DNA of 64,000 bases from Streptomyces sp. HUAS CB01 (GCF_030406905.1 NZ_CP129137.1:1296001-1360000), one strand, 5' to 3'. Numbered from the stretch's first letter, positions 28,146 through 40,555 are shown. Made by a program: numbers and translations. The notes: generated from the letters alone by a model not told the origin.

Positions 28146-28936
28146 CCGGCGAGCAGGCGCGGATGCGCCATGTCGAGCATGTGATGGGCACGGTGTTCTC
28201 CTTCGACGTCCGGTTGGACGGCGAGGCCGACCGCGAGCGCGTGCGCGCCGGACTCGCCGCGGCGGTGGCCGGACTGCACCACGTGGACGAGGTGTTCTCG
28301 CCGTACCGCCCGGACAGCCAGATCAGCAGGCTCGCCAGGGGTGAACTCACCCCGGCCGACTGCGAGCCGGACGTCGCCGAGGTCTTCGCGCACTGCGAGA
28401 CCGAGGAGCGCCTGAGCGACGGCTGGTTCACCCCCCGCTACGCCGGCGGACTCGATCCCACCGGCCTGGTGAAGGGGTGGGCCGTGCAGCGTGCGGTGGA
28501 CATGCTGGCCTCTTCGGGCGCCGCCGCGGTCTGCCTGAACGGCGGCGGCGACGTCCAGCTGTACGGCGGTCCGTGGCGCGTGGGCATCTCCGACCCGCTG
28601 CACCCCGGCGGGCTGGCGGCCGTCGTCGAGGCGCACGACACGCTCTCCGTCGCCACCTCGGGCCCGGCGGAACGGGGCTGCCACATCATCGACCCGCGGA
28701 CGGGCGGCGCACCGGACGACGGCCTGGCGTCCGTGACCGTGGTCAGCCGAGGGCTGACCCAGGCGGACGCACGGGCGACGGCCGCGTACGCCATGGGCCC
28801 GGGAGCACGCGCCTGGCTGGAGCAGCTCCCCGGCACGGAGGGCTTCGCCGTCGCCGCGGACGGCACCACCTGGCAGACCAGCGGTTTCGCCCGCCATCTG
28901 GCGCGGCACGGCGACGGGGAGGACCGGGCGGCCTGA
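28142..28936 (+). CDS. apbE: FAD:protein FMN transferase (ApbE family)
   Basis: 264 residues. VMGTVFSFDVRL at the start, PYRPDSQISRLARGE, LDPTGLVKGWAVQRA, LNGGGDVQLYG and CHIIDPRTGG are ApbE hallmarks; the enzyme splits FAD and attaches FMN to threonine in S/T-G-A-T motifs. The GTG overlaps the previous stop (GTGA), so it is translationally coupled to its presumed substrate. Unlike most ApbE proteins it has no signal peptide or lipobox and is on the short side, so it appears cytosolic although its substrate carries an export signal. Confidence 0.9.
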   Translation: MTGEQARMRHVEHVMGTVFSFDVRLDGEADRERVRAGLAAAVAGLHHVDEVFSPYRPDSQISRLARGELTPADCEPDVAEVFAHCETEERLSDGWFTPRYAGGLDPTGLVKGWAVQRAVDMLASSGAAAVCLNGGGDVQLYGGPWRVGISDPLHPGGLAAVVEAHDTLSVATSGPAERGCHIIDPRTGGAPDDGLASVTVVSRGLTQADARATAAYAMGPGARAWLEQLPGTEGFAVAADGTTWQTSGFARHLARHGDGEDRAA

Positions 28937-29550
28937 GGAGGGTCCCTCGGGCGCCGGAACGGCGGTCGGGGGACGTGGACTTGTCACCGGGCGCGCCCGC
29001 CCAGCGGGAGCGCGGGGAACGGTGTTGGCGGGACGGCCGGTCGCGCCGCGTTGGCAACCCGATCCGCCCCGGCGGGACCGCCGGAACAGCGGTCGCGGAC
29101 GTGCGCTCACCCCCCGGGCGCCCACCCGGCGGAAGCGGAACCGCCGGTCGCGCCGCGTTGGCGACCCGATCCGCCCCGGCGGGACCGCCGGAACAGCGGT
29201 CGCAGGACGTGCACCCGCCCGGCCGCCCACCCGGCGGAAGCGGAACGGCGTTCGCGGGACGCCGCCCGCCCCCGGACGCCCGCGCCGCCGCCGTCCCGGT
29301 TCCCAACGGCCGTGGGGACGGGGGAAGTCAGGACGGGTCGCGTCGTACCGGCCCGGTCGTGGAGGCCGCCGGTGGTGCGTCGGCGAGGGCCTTGCGTCAA
29401 GGAGGCTCCGGCGCGCTCACCCCTCCGGTCCGGGACCGGGCGGGACGGCACCCGGTCCGAACGCGCGGTGGGCGAACGTACCGGGCCCGGCCGCGCTGTG
29501 CGCGTCCGTACCCGGCCCGTACCCGGTCCGACCGTGCCGGCCGGGCCCGG
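28937..29550. other. Non-coding region with 107-bp tandem repeat
   Basis: No gene recognised between apbE and argR. Between about 29030 and 29250 an imperfect tandem repeat of period 107 bp is present (TCGCGCCGCGTTGGC at 29041 and again at 29148, each followed by GATCCGCCCCGGCGGGACCG), with degenerate partial copies on both sides from about 28950. The rest is featureless GC-rich sequence. Confidence 0.6.
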
Positions 29551-30114
29551 TCAGCGGTCCTTCTGCGCCAGACGCAGCAGATGGTCCGCGAGTGCCTGGC
29601 CGCCCGCCGGGTCGCGGGAGATCAGCAGCAGGGTGTCGTCACCCGCGATCGTGCCGAGGATCGCGTGGAGTTCGGCCTGGTCGATGGCCGAGGCGAGGAA
29701 CTGGGCCGCGCCCGGGGGCGTCCGCAGGACCACCAGGTTCGCCGAGGCCTCGGCGGAGATCAGCAGCTCGCCGGAGAGGCGGCGCATCCGCTCCTCCTTG
29801 GCGGACTCCCCCAGCGGTGCCTGCGGGGTGCGGAACCCGCCCTCGCTCGGCACCGCGTAGATGAGTTCCCCACCGGTGTTCCGGATCTTCACCGCCCCGA
29901 GCTCGTCGAGGTCGCGGCTGAGGGTCGCCTGGGTGACGCTCAGCCCGTCGTCCGCGAGCAGCTTCGCCAGCTGGCTCTGGGAGCGCACCGGCTGCCGGTT
30001 GAGAATGTCCACGATCCGGCGGTGGCGGGCCGTGCGGGTCTGCGGCACGGACGGGCCTCCCCCGGACTCCGCCTGGGGGTACGCCCCGTTCTCGGTGCCC
30101 TGGGCATCGGTCAT
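29551..30114 (-). CDS. argR: Arginine repressor
   Basis: 187 residues. N-terminal winged helix ([20 protein letters not shown], then [18 protein letters not shown]) binds ARG boxes; C-terminal part has the arginine-binding [12 protein letters not shown] motif and forms hexamers. The first 25 residues are a low-complexity tail. It is the last gene of the argC-J-B-D-R operon, 7 nt after argD, so it responds to its own repression of that operon. Confidence 0.95.
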   Translation of the reverse strand: MTDAQGTENGAYPQAESGGGPSVPQTRTARHRRIVDILNRQPVRSQSQLAKLLADDGLSVTQATLSRDLDELGAVKIRNTGGELIYAVPSEGGFRTPQAPLGESAKEERMRRLSGELLISAEASANLVVLRTPPGAAQFLASAIDQAELHAILGTIAGDDTLLLISRDPAGGQALADHLLRLAQKDR

Positions 30115-30121
30115 CGTCGTC

Positions 30122-31324
30122 TCATTCTCCGGATCGTCCGTCCCCTTGTGCCTCGTCGAGGATGCCCGGGAGCGCCCGGAGGAAGGCGTCCACCTCCGCG
30201 TCGCCGATGATCAGCGGCGGCATGATCCGTACGACGTCGGGGGCGGGCGCGTTGACCAGGAGTCCGGCACCCTGAGCCACCTGCTGCACCTGGGCGGCGA
30301 GAGGCTCGGTGAGCACGATACCCAGCAGCAGGCCCGCCCCGCGGACGTGGGAGACCAGCGGGTGCCCCAGGGATTCGATCCCGTCCCTCAGCTTCTCCCC
30401 GGTCCGCTTGACCTCGTCGAGCGTGCCGTCGAGGGTGCCGAGGACGGCCAGCCCGGCGGCGCAGGCGACCGGGTTGCCGCCGAACGTGGTGCCGTGCTGC
30501 CCGGGCCGGAGGAGTTCGGCCGCCGGGCCGAAGGCGATGGCCGCCCCCAGCGGCAGTCCGCCGCCGAGCCCCTTGGCGAGGGTGACGACGTCGGGGTCCA
30601 CGCCCTCGTGCGCCTGGTACTCGAACCAGTGGCCGGTCCGGCCGACGCCCGTCTGCACCTCGTCGAGCACGAGCAGCGTCCCGGTGGCGCGGGTGATCTC
30701 CCGTGCGGCCTGGAGATAGCCGGGCGGCGGTACGACAACGCCGTTCTCGCCCTGCACCGGCTCGATGACGACCAGGGCGGTGTCCTCGGTGACGGCGGCC
30801 CGCAGCGCGTCGGCGTCGCCGTACGGCACATGCGTGACCTCGCCCGGCAGGGGCAGGAAGGGCTGCTGCTTGGCCGGCTGGCCGGTGAGCGCGAGCGCGC
30901 CCATGGTCCGGCCGTGGAAACCGCCCTGAGTGGCGACCATGTGCGAACGGCCCGTCAGCCGGCCCATCTTGAAGGCGGCCTCGTTGGCCTCGGCCCCGGA
31001 GTTGCAGAAGAAGACGCGGCCGGGGCGGCCCGACAGCTGCAGCAGCCGCTCGGCGAGCGCGAGGGGCGGTTCGGCGACGTACAGGTTCGACACATGGCCG
31101 AGCGTGCCGATCTGGCGGGTGACGGCCTCGACGACGGCCGGATGGGCGTGGCCGAGGGCGTTGACGGCGATGCCGCCGACGAAGTCCAGGTACTCGGTGC
31201 CGTCGGCGTCCCAGACCCTGGCGCCCTCACCGCGTACGAGCGAGAGCGCCGGGGTGCCGTAGTTGTCCATCATCGAGCCCTGCCAGCGCTGGGAGAGCCG
31301 CTGGTTGGCCGTGGTGTCGCTCAT
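30122..31324 (-). CDS. argD: Acetylornithine aminotransferase
   Basis: 400 residues, class-III PLP aminotransferase. [45 protein letters not shown] and [14 protein letters not shown] (PLP lysine about 249) are all present. It makes N-acetylornithine from N-acetylglutamate semialdehyde. Its start overlaps the argB stop by 4 nt. Confidence 0.95.
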   Translation of the reverse strand: MSDTTANQRLSQRWQGSMMDNYGTPALSLVRGEGARVWDADGTEYLDFVGGIAVNALGHAHPAVVEAVTRQIGTLGHVSNLYVAEPPLALAERLLQLSGRPGRVFFCNSGAEANEAAFKMGRLTGRSHMVATQGGFHGRTMGALALTGQPAKQQPFLPLPGEVTHVPYGDADALRAAVTEDTALVVIEPVQGENGVVVPPPGYLQAAREITRATGTLLVLDEVQTGVGRTGHWFEYQAHEGVDPDVVTLAKGLGGGLPLGAAIAFGPAAELLRPGQHGTTFGGNPVACAAGLAVLGTLDGTLDEVKRTGEKLRDGIESLGHPLVSHVRGAGLLLGIVLTEPLAAQVQQVAQGAGLLVNAPAPDVVRIMPPLIIGDAEVDAFLRALPGILDEAQGDGRSGE

Positions 31325-32226
31325 GCCGGTCCCCCTTCGGTCCCGTCTGGCACGACCATCGTGCCGATGCCCTCGTCGGTGAAGATCTCCAGCAGGATGG
31401 AGTGCTGTACGCGGCCGTCGATGACCCGCGCGGTGTTCACGCCGTTGCGCACGGCGTGGAGGCAGCCCTGCATCTTGGGGACCATGCCGCTGGAGAGCTC
31501 GGGCAGCAGCTTCTCCAGTTCGGTGGCGGTGAGCCGGCTGATCACCTCGTCGCTGCGGGGCCAGTCCTCGTAGAGGCCCTCGACGTCGGTGAGGACCATC
31601 AGCGTCTCCGCGCCGAGCGCGGCGGCCAGCGCGGCCGCGGCGGTGTCCGCGTTGACGTTGTAGACGTGGCCGTCGTCGGCGGAGCGGGCGATGGAGGAGA
31701 CGACGGGGATCCGCCCGTCGTCCAGGAGCGCCTTGATCGCGCCGGTGTCGATCTCGGTGATCTCACCGACCCGGCCGATGTCGACGAGCTCGCCGTCGAT
31801 GGTGGGCCGGTGCTGCGTGGCGGTGATGGTGTGGGCGTCCTCGCCGGTGAGACCGACGGCCAGGGGGCCGTGCTGGTTGAGCAGCCCCACCAGCTCGCGC
31901 TGCACCTGCCCGGCGAGCACCATGCGGACGACGTCCATGGCCTCGGGGGTCGTCACACGCAGACCGGCCTTGAACTCGCTGACCAGGCCGTGCCGGTCCA
32001 GCTGGGCGCTGATCTGCGGCCCGCCGCCGTGGACCACCACGGGCTTGAGGCCGGCGTGCCGCAGGAACACGACGTCCTGGGCGAAGGCGGCCTTCAGCTC
32101 CTCGTCGACCATGGCGTTGCCGCCGAACTTGATGACGACCGTCCTGCCGTGGTGGCGGGTCAGCCACGGCAGCGCCTCGATCAGCGTCTGTGCCTTGGGG
32201 AGTGCGGTGTGCTTGCGGGTGCTCAT
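31321..32226 (-). CDS. argB: Acetylglutamate kinase
   Basis: 301 residues. [10 protein letters not shown] near 30, [10 protein letters not shown] near 65 and [12 protein letters not shown] define the amino-acid kinase fold. It phosphorylates N-acetylglutamate and is usually the arginine-feedback-inhibited step in organisms using ArgJ. ATG 32226; 116 nt separate it from argJ, an unusually wide gap for this operon, and that gap contains repeated GGAAGACGCCCGG motifs (near 32278 and 32320). Confidence 0.95.
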   Translation of the reverse strand: MSTRKHTALPKAQTLIEALPWLTRHHGRTVVIKFGGNAMVDEELKAAFAQDVVFLRHAGLKPVVVHGGGPQISAQLDRHGLVSEFKAGLRVTTPEAMDVVRMVLAGQVQRELVGLLNQHGPLAVGLTGEDAHTITATQHRPTIDGELVDIGRVGEITEIDTGAIKALLDDGRIPVVSSIARSADDGHVYNVNADTAAAALAAALGAETLMVLTDVEGLYEDWPRSDEVISRLTATELEKLLPELSSGMVPKMQGCLHAVRNGVNTARVIDGRVQHSILLEIFTDEGIGTMVVPDGTEGGPA

Positions 32227-32342
32227 CGGCTCCGGCTCTCTCAGGACTCGCTCGGAACTCACGTCACTGACTCGCCCGGAAGACGCCCGGTAGATGCCCG
32301 GGGGCCGCCCGGATCTCCCGGAAGACGCCCGGGAGGGGCTCG

Positions 32343-34859
<2,517 letters not shown>

Positions 34860-34924
34860 CGCGCGAACAGCGCTGCGGGTCGATACACCTGGCACGCGGA
34901 CGGGGAGCGGTCCACGTTTCACTC

Positions 34925-35815
34925 TCAGTGCCTCGCCGTACCCAAGTCCCCCACAACCTGGGCAAGTGCCCGGACGGGGGCGAACTCGGTGTCGCTGCGC
35001 CAGACCAGGCCCCAGCGCAGGCCTGGCCAGTCGTGAATGGGCAGATAGACGATGTCGGGGCGGGCGTGGTACCGGGTGACGTGCGCGCCCAGGTTGTGGA
35101 TGACGTCCCCGGCGGCGACCTGGGTGAACAAGTCGTCCAGGCTCTTGATGACCGGGCTGTGGCGTTCTATCGGGCGGCCGCTGGGGGTTTGGAAGGGCGT
35201 GAAGGCGTCCGCCCAGTAATCGGGTCCGGCCGGGCCCTGCCAAATGCCGAAATCGCCGAAGTCCTCCAGGGAGACCGATGGCCGGACGGCCAGTTCGTGG
35301 TCGTGGGCGACGAGTGCCACCGCGTGCTCGGTGTAGATGACCGGCCCCACCGTGAGGTCGGGCTCCTCCACGGGCAGCCAGGCGACCAGGACGTCGATCT
35401 CTCCCCGCCGCAGCGGGCCGAACGCGTCGATGAACGGGTTGTGCCGTATGCGCAGGGCCCACTGCGGGTGGCGGGCGCGGAACGCCTCCCAGTAGGGCCG
35501 TAGATCGTGGGCGTTGCTGGGCAGCATGCCCACGCGTAGCACCTCGGTCGTGCCCCGCGCGGCGAGCCTGGCCCGCTCCACGCTCTCCTGTAGCCCCCGG
35601 TAGACCGGTAGCAGGTCCTCGCGCAGTTGCTCGCCCAGCGGGGTCAGCCGCACGTTTCGGCTGGTGCGCTCGAACAACCGCGCCCCGACGCCTCGTTCCT
35701 GCTTCTTGAGAGCCTGGCTGACCCGCGCTTGCGACACGTGCAGCCGTTGGGCCGTCCTGCCGAAATGAAGTTCTTCCGCAAGCGTCAGGAAGATCTCGAT
35801 GTCCCTCAGCTCCAC
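34925..35815 (-). CDS. LysR-family transcriptional regulator
   Basis: 296 residues. N-terminal winged helix ELRDIEIFLTLAEELHFGRT followed by AQRLHVSQARVSQALKKQE; then a type-2 periplasmic-binding-like effector domain (about 95-290). Divergent from the beta-lactamase-like gene with 169 nt between, the classical arrangement in which a LysR protein controls its neighbour. Effector unknown. Confidence 0.9.
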   Translation of the reverse strand: MELRDIEIFLTLAEELHFGRTAQRLHVSQARVSQALKKQERGVGARLFERTSRNVRLTPLGEQLREDLLPVYRGLQESVERARLAARGTTEVLRVGMLPSNAHDLRPYWEAFRARHPQWALRIRHNPFIDAFGPLRRGEIDVLVAWLPVEEPDLTVGPVIYTEHAVALVAHDHELAVRPSVSLEDFGDFGIWQGPAGPDYWADAFTPFQTPSGRPIERHSPVIKSLDDLFTQVAAGDVIHNLGAHVTRYHARPDIVYLPIHDWPGLRWGLVWRSDTEFAPVRALAQVVGDLGTARH

Positions 35816-35984
35816 CCGTCCCGTCCCCGTCCCCCTCGGCGCTGTGACGACGCACCACGATCCATAAGCGGCAGGTTATCCGGCCTTTCGTGATCTCCCG
35901 TTGTTCCCCCGACGGCCGGGCGAAATGCTGAAGGGGCAGGCCGGACGACCAACCCGGCGATCAAAGTGAACACAAGGGGGCGAC

Positions 35985-37385
35985 ATGTCACAGGCCACCA
36001 GACAGACCGTGAGCTGGGACGAGCGGGGGAACTGGGCTCTGAGTGGGGGCGCGGACGGTGGGCTTTCGCCGGCGGGGCTGCACCGGATGCGCGAGGTGCT
36101 TGCCGGTTACGTCGAGTCCGGGGCGGTTCCCGGACTGGTCGCCCTGGTCGGCAGGGGCGACCAGGTGCACGTCGAGGCCTTGGGCACCCTGCACGCGGCT
36201 CATCGATCGGATGCTCGGTCGGTTGGCCGTTCGGGGGGCGGATCGGACGCCGGACTCCACGGTGGATCGGAGGGCGGATCGCCGGACGGCGCTGCTCGCG
36301 GTGACCGGCGAACTGCGGGGGCTCCGGGTGGTGCGCCGATGCGTCGGGACACCCTCTTCCGCATGGCCTCACTGACCAAGCCGGTCACTGCCGCGGCGGT
36401 GATGATCCTGGTCGAGGAGTGCCGACTGCGACTGGACGACCCGGTCGAGACCTGGCTGCCCGAGCTGGCGAACCGGCGGGTGCTGGCGCGGATCGACGCC
36501 CCGTTGGACGACACCGTGCCCGCCCGGCGCTCGATCACCGTGCGCGATCTGCTGACCCTGACCTTCGGTTTCGGTCTGGTACCGGCTCCGCCGGACACGT
36601 ACCCGATCCAGGTCGCCGTCCGGGAGCGGGGCGTCATCGGTGACGGGACCGCGAACTGGCCGACGGTCGGACCGGACGAGTGGATCAAGCAGCTGGGCGC
36701 TCTTCCGCTGATGTACCAGCCCGGCGAACGGTGGCAGTACCACGTCGGCTCAGACGTGCTCGGGGTCCTGGTCTCGAGAGTGGCGGGCCGGCCCTTCGGG
36801 GAGTTCCTGCGCGAGCGGCTGTTTGGGCCACTGGGGATGGTGGACACCGGGTTTCACGTGCCCGCCGACCGGATGCACCGGCTTCCCACCAGCTATGCCC
36901 ACGACCCGGAGACCGGCGAACTCACGACCTGGGACGAGGCCGTCGGTGGTAAGTACAGCCGGCCGCCGGTGTTCGAGGCCGGTGGTGACGGTCTGGTCTC
37001 CACCGTCGACGACTACCACGCGTTCCACCGGATGCTGCTGAACAAGGGGAGCCACGGAGGCGAGCGCGTCCTCTCCCGCGCCTCGGTCGAGCTGATGACC
37101 ATGGACCACCTGACGCCGGAGCAGAAGGTCGAGAAGGACCAGTTCGGTGACCTCTTCGGACGGCACGGCGGCTACGGCTTCGGCATGGCGGTGCGCACCC
37201 ATCGCCGTGACCTCGCGTCCGTGGGGCAGTTCGGGTGGGACGGCGGCCTGGGCACGACAGCGTACGCCGACCCGGCGGAACGGCTCATCGGGATTCTGCT
37301 GACGCAGACGGCCATGGACTCCGCGGACACCCCCCGACTCCACCAGGACTTCTGGACCACCGTCTACCGGACGCTCGACGACTGA
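35985..37385 (+). CDS. Serine hydrolase, class-C beta-lactamase/esterase family
   Basis: 466 residues. The S-x-x-K nucleophile motif is ASLTKPVT near residue 129, and a Tyr motif (QYHVGSDVLG near 247) follows; GQFGWDGGLGT near 412 fills the third motif position. Such proteins are D-aminopeptidases, esterases or unknown hydrolases rather than true antibiotic-resistance enzymes. No signal peptide is seen, so cytosolic. Residues about 68-105, before the nucleophile, are a Gly/Ser/Asp/Arg-rich insertion coded by repeated GGATCG-type sequence, absent from typical relatives. ATG with AAGGGGG 4 nt upstream. Confidence 0.85.
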   Translation: MSQATRQTVSWDERGNWALSGGADGGLSPAGLHRMREVLAGYVESGAVPGLVALVGRGDQVHVEALGTLHAAHRSDARSVGRSGGGSDAGLHGGSEGGSPDGAARGDRRTAGAPGGAPMRRDTLFRMASLTKPVTAAAVMILVEECRLRLDDPVETWLPELANRRVLARIDAPLDDTVPARRSITVRDLLTLTFGFGLVPAPPDTYPIQVAVRERGVIGDGTANWPTVGPDEWIKQLGALPLMYQPGERWQYHVGSDVLGVLVSRVAGRPFGEFLRERLFGPLGMVDTGFHVPADRMHRLPTSYAHDPETGELTTWDEAVGGKYSRPPVFEAGGDGLVSTVDDYHAFHRMLLNKGSHGGERVLSRASVELMTMDHLTPEQKVEKDQFGDLFGRHGGYGFGMAVRTHRRDLASVGQFGWDGGLGTTAYADPAERLIGILLTQTAMDSADTPRLHQDFWTTVYRTLDD

Positions 37386-37948
37386 CCAGAGGCGGGTACT
37401 CGGTCGGTGAACGAGTGTTCGGTCCAGTGAGCCGGCACGCGCTCGACCCGCTCGGACGTGCGGGCGCTCTGCCGTGGCAGCTCGACTGTGTTCGGGCAGC
37501 GTGCGCGGGCGGGCGCGGTGTCCGGGTCGCCGATGCGATACAGCGTGCACCGCGGGGCCGATAGCCCCCGAAGGGTCTGCTGTGTCGGGGCGGCGGCAGG
37601 ACGGGCGAGATGGTCGGCCGTCTGCTCGGCCGGGGCGGCGAACTGGAGTGCCGGCTTTGCAGGAGGCCTTGGGTGGCGGTGTCCGGAAGCGGTCCTCTGG
37701 GACTCCCTGTTCAGGGCGACCGGGCTGTGATTGTGCATCGGAGTTGTCCAGCGGGGCCAACTGCGGTGCTCGGTCACACGCCGCGATGGCGTGCCCGGCA
37801 CTGCTCGGGGCCACTGTGGTGATCCTCGGTTGACATCCGCCCCGGCGTCCGCCGCCCGGGCCGTTTCCTCGTTGCTCCACAGCGCGGCCGATGAGTCTGT
37901 TGCTCCCGGTCGGTCCAAGCTCGTGACGTCCCACGAAAGGACACAGCC
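37386..37948. other. Non-coding region, nothing recognised
   Basis: 563 nt between the beta-lactamase-like and DHFR-like genes. Several open frames of 90-120 codons exist but all overlap one another and none resembles a protein family. GC is slightly lower than around it. The end carries GAAAGGACACAGCC, the ribosome site of the next gene. Confidence 0.5.
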
Positions 37949-38554
37949 ATGTCGGAGCTTCTCGTCGACTTCATCACCTCCCTCGACGGCCATGCATCGG
38001 GAGAGGGATGGCCCGGATTCTGGGGCCTCGAGGGCCCGGAGTACCTCGCATGGCTCGGCGAGCAGCCCGAGGCCACCTACCTGATGGGAGCGAACACCTA
38101 CCGCCTGATGTCGGGCTTCGCCGCAGGCGAGGTCCCCCCTGGCCAAGACGAGTTCCGGCCCGAGGAAGAGGCGTCCGTCGACGAGCTCACGCAAGCGCCC
38201 AAGGTGGTGTTCTCCTCCTCGCTCAAGGAGCCACTGACGTGGGCCAACTCCACGCTCGTCCGCGACGACGCTGTCGAGGCGGTCCGCGCCATGAAGTCGA
38301 GTGGCCCGGGGCTCCTCAGCACGATCGGCAGCCTCAGCCTGTGCCGGTCCCTGCTACGAGCCGGACTCGTCGACCGCTTCCGGGTCGTGATGTTCCCGGT
38401 GATCACCGGGGCCACGGGCGAAGAACGCATCTACGACGGCTATCCGGACGTTGCCCTCGAGATGATCGAGCACCGCACCTTCGACGGCCGCATCCAGCTG
38501 GTCGAGTACAAGCCCCGCGTGCTCGAGCACCCGCCGCTCGGCGTCCCTGCGTGA
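37949..38554 (+). CDS. Dihydrofolate-reductase-like (RibD C-terminal) protein
   Basis: 201 residues. LLVDFITSLDGHASGEGW at the start, EATYLMGANTYRLMSGF, KVVFSSSLKEPL and GSLSLCRSLLRAGLVDRFRV are the pattern of the RibD_C/DHFR-like reductase family, which binds NADPH. Substrate unknown; it is not the folate enzyme itself. Ribosome site AAAGGA lies 8 nt before the ATG. Confidence 0.85.
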   Translation: MSELLVDFITSLDGHASGEGWPGFWGLEGPEYLAWLGEQPEATYLMGANTYRLMSGFAAGEVPPGQDEFRPEEEASVDELTQAPKVVFSSSLKEPLTWANSTLVRDDAVEAVRAMKSSGPGLLSTIGSLSLCRSLLRAGLVDRFRVVMFPVITGATGEERIYDGYPDVALEMIEHRTFDGRIQLVEYKPRVLEHPPLGVPA

Positions 38555-38910
38555 CGTCGGCCCGTCCGCCGGTCTGGACGACTGCCAGGCCGGTGCCGAC
38601 CGGCGCGGAGCAAGACCCAGTAGGGGGCGAACGGCCAACCCCAGAACACCCGGCCCCACCGGGCCCCGAACCGCGTCGCAGGCCAGCCCCCGTACGCCCT
38701 CCCAGGCCGCAGCCTCCGCAAAGATCCCCTTCCGGACATGGATGCGCCGCTGGACGCTTCCCCGGCAGAGCGTCGCGAGCTGAGCGCTCTACATGGCCGA
38801 TGGGGCCACCTGAAGCGCTCAGTCACAATCGGCCGAGGCGGGAGGGCCGAGGGGCGCCTCGGCACCGCATCCGGCGATGCGTCGCGGAGCGGGCCCATAG
38901 GATCGCCGGC
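38555..38910. other. Non-coding gap, nothing recognised
   Basis: 356 nt between the DHFR-like and VOC genes. No gene, clear terminator or promoter could be identified. Confidence 0.4.
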
Positions 38911-39657
38911 ATGGCCCTTCGACCTGCCCATCTGAACATCAAGGCGCTCGACCACTCGGCGGTCGGCCGGTTCTGGGCGGAGGCGCTCGGCTGGAGTGCG
39001 TACGACACGGGATCCGGCGCGACCACCTACGTCGGACCCGCCGGCGGCCTCGTCTGGCCGGACCCGGTCACCGTCGGCATCGACGTCGTCGCCGTCCCGG
39101 AACCCGGGACGGCGACGAAGAACCGCGTGCACCTCGATCTCGCCACGGCCTCCGCGGCCCATCAGGCGGAGTTGGTCGCGCGCCTCCGGACCCTCGGCGC
39201 GACGCCGGCCCACGTCGGCCAGGGCGACGTGCCGTGGACGGTCCTCGCCGACCCCGAGGGCAACGAGTTCTGTGTACGGGAGCCCCGGGAGATCCACCGG
39301 GACACCGGGCCGATCGCCCGGATCGTGGTCGACTGCGCGGATCCGCGGGCCATGGCCCGGTTCTGGGGCGAGGCGATGGACTGGACCCTGCACGAGGCGA
39401 CCGACGATCATGCGGTGCTGCGCTCCGCCAAGGATGTCGGCCCTCGTCTCGCGTTCGTGCGCACGCCCGGAGTGAAGACCGTGCCGGACCGCGTCCATCT
39501 CGACCTGCTGCCGTACCCCGGTGGCGACAAGGGCGCGGAGGTGGCCCGGCTGCGGGCACTCGGCGCCACCGACCTCGACCTCGGCCAGGGCGACGTCCCG
39601 TGGACATGCCTGACCGACCCGGAGGGCCACGAGTTCTGCGTCCTCGCCCCGTCCTGA
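38911..39657 (+). CDS. Tandem glyoxalase-like (VOC) domain protein
   Basis: 248 residues with two VOC modules, about 1-125 and 130-248. Each has a FW-EAL/EAMxW opening (GRFWAEALGWSAYD; ARFWGEAMDWTLHE) and a D-PEGxEFCV ending (LADPEGNEFCVREP; LTDPEGHEFCVLAP), and each has a GQGDVPWT segment. This is the glyoxalase-like type frequent in actinomycetes; the reaction is unknown. Confidence 0.85.
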   Translation: MALRPAHLNIKALDHSAVGRFWAEALGWSAYDTGSGATTYVGPAGGLVWPDPVTVGIDVVAVPEPGTATKNRVHLDLATASAAHQAELVARLRTLGATPAHVGQGDVPWTVLADPEGNEFCVREPREIHRDTGPIARIVVDCADPRAMARFWGEAMDWTLHEATDDHAVLRSAKDVGPRLAFVRTPGVKTVPDRVHLDLLPYPGGDKGAEVARLRALGATDLDLGQGDVPWTCLTDPEGHEFCVLAPS

Positions 39658-39748
39658 CGCGACCGGGGGGAGAAACCTTCTTGCCGGTCCGATGATCACG
39701 GGTTAGGGTCCCCGGGCACGTATCGGGGGGATCGGGCAGGCGGGGGAC

Positions 39749-40462
39749 ATGACAGACGAAATCGGCGCGTCCGCGAAGAGCGTGAGCGCCTGGGGGCAGG
39801 CCGTCGCGGCAGTGGCGTTGGTGGGGACGCTCGGCGTGGGGTTGTGGGGCCTCGGGGAGGCGTCGTCGTCCGGGACCGGCGAACGCCCGCCCGCCACCTG
39901 CTTCGACGGCGAATCCGAAGAACCGGACGACGGGACCGGCAAGGCGCGCCGGGTGCTCTCCGGTAGGCAGCTGTGCGAGGCCCTGCACCGTCCCGACCTC
40001 GCGGAGCTGCTGGGTACGCCGGGAGAGCGCGCGAAGTCCGCCGTCGGGAGCGACAGCACCGTCGGGTCCGGCAGCAACGCGCTGGCCGTCCCCTCGGCCG
40101 AGGTCGAGTTCGAGACGTACACCGTGACGCTCGGGGCCACCTACGACGGCCGCCCGGTGGCCGGGTCCACCGCGTACCCGGGGAACGACGCGCAACGGGT
40201 CACGGCCCTCGGCCGGCCGGCGGTCCTCTACTCGGACCGCACCATCAGCATCAGCTTCCGCCTCGACGGGAGCGATGCCTCCTCCGACGGCCCCGGACTG
40301 CCGGTCCGCACCCTCAGCGTGGCCCAGGACGCCGAGGACGGCGGGGGCTCCTTCGAGGTGAGCCTGTGGCGCACGGACGGCAGGGTGCCCGACGACGCGG
40401 TACTGCTCCGGGTCGCCGAGAAGGTGCTGCCGACCGTTCCGGGGTGGGCCGACCGCCGGTGA
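39749..40462 (+). CDS. DUF6215-like membrane-anchored protein
   Basis: 237 residues. One N-terminal hydrophobic helix (VSAWGQAVAAVALVGTLGVG) anchors an extracytoplasmic domain containing SGRQLCEALHRPDLAELLGT and, at the end, SFEVSLWRTDGRVPDDAVLL and VAEKVLPTVPGW. This pattern matches, from memory, a Streptomyces family of unknown function (DUF6215). A perfect hairpin follows the stop. Confidence 0.75.
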   Translation: MTDEIGASAKSVSAWGQAVAAVALVGTLGVGLWGLGEASSSGTGERPPATCFDGESEEPDDGTGKARRVLSGRQLCEALHRPDLAELLGTPGERAKSAVGSDSTVGSGSNALAVPSAEVEFETYTVTLGATYDGRPVAGSTAYPGNDAQRVTALGRPAVLYSDRTISISFRLDGSDASSDGPGLPVRTLSVAQDAEDGGGSFEVSLWRTDGRVPDDAVLLRVAEKVLPTVPGWADRR

Positions 40463-40468
40463 GGTCGC

Positions 40469-40489
40469 GGCGGGGCGCATCGCCCCGCC
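40469..40489 (+). terminator. 9-bp stem hairpin after the DUF6215 gene
   Basis: GGCGGGGCG, CAT loop, CGCCCCGCC; perfect stem starting 6 nt after the stop codon. Confidence 0.65.
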
Positions 40490-40555
40490 TCGCCCGTCGA
40501 GGGGACCGGGCCGGCCTCGGTCCCCCTCCCCGGGCAGCGGGGCCGGGCCCCGGCG

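Noticed and set aside
35985..37385. True beta-lactamase conferring resistance
   Set aside because: No signal peptide is present and the family is dominated by esterases and peptidases; resistance cannot be inferred.
37474..37833. Possible 119-codon gene in the gap before the DHFR-like gene
   Set aside because: Competing open frames cover it on both strands, there is no ribosome site and no similarity to any family I know.
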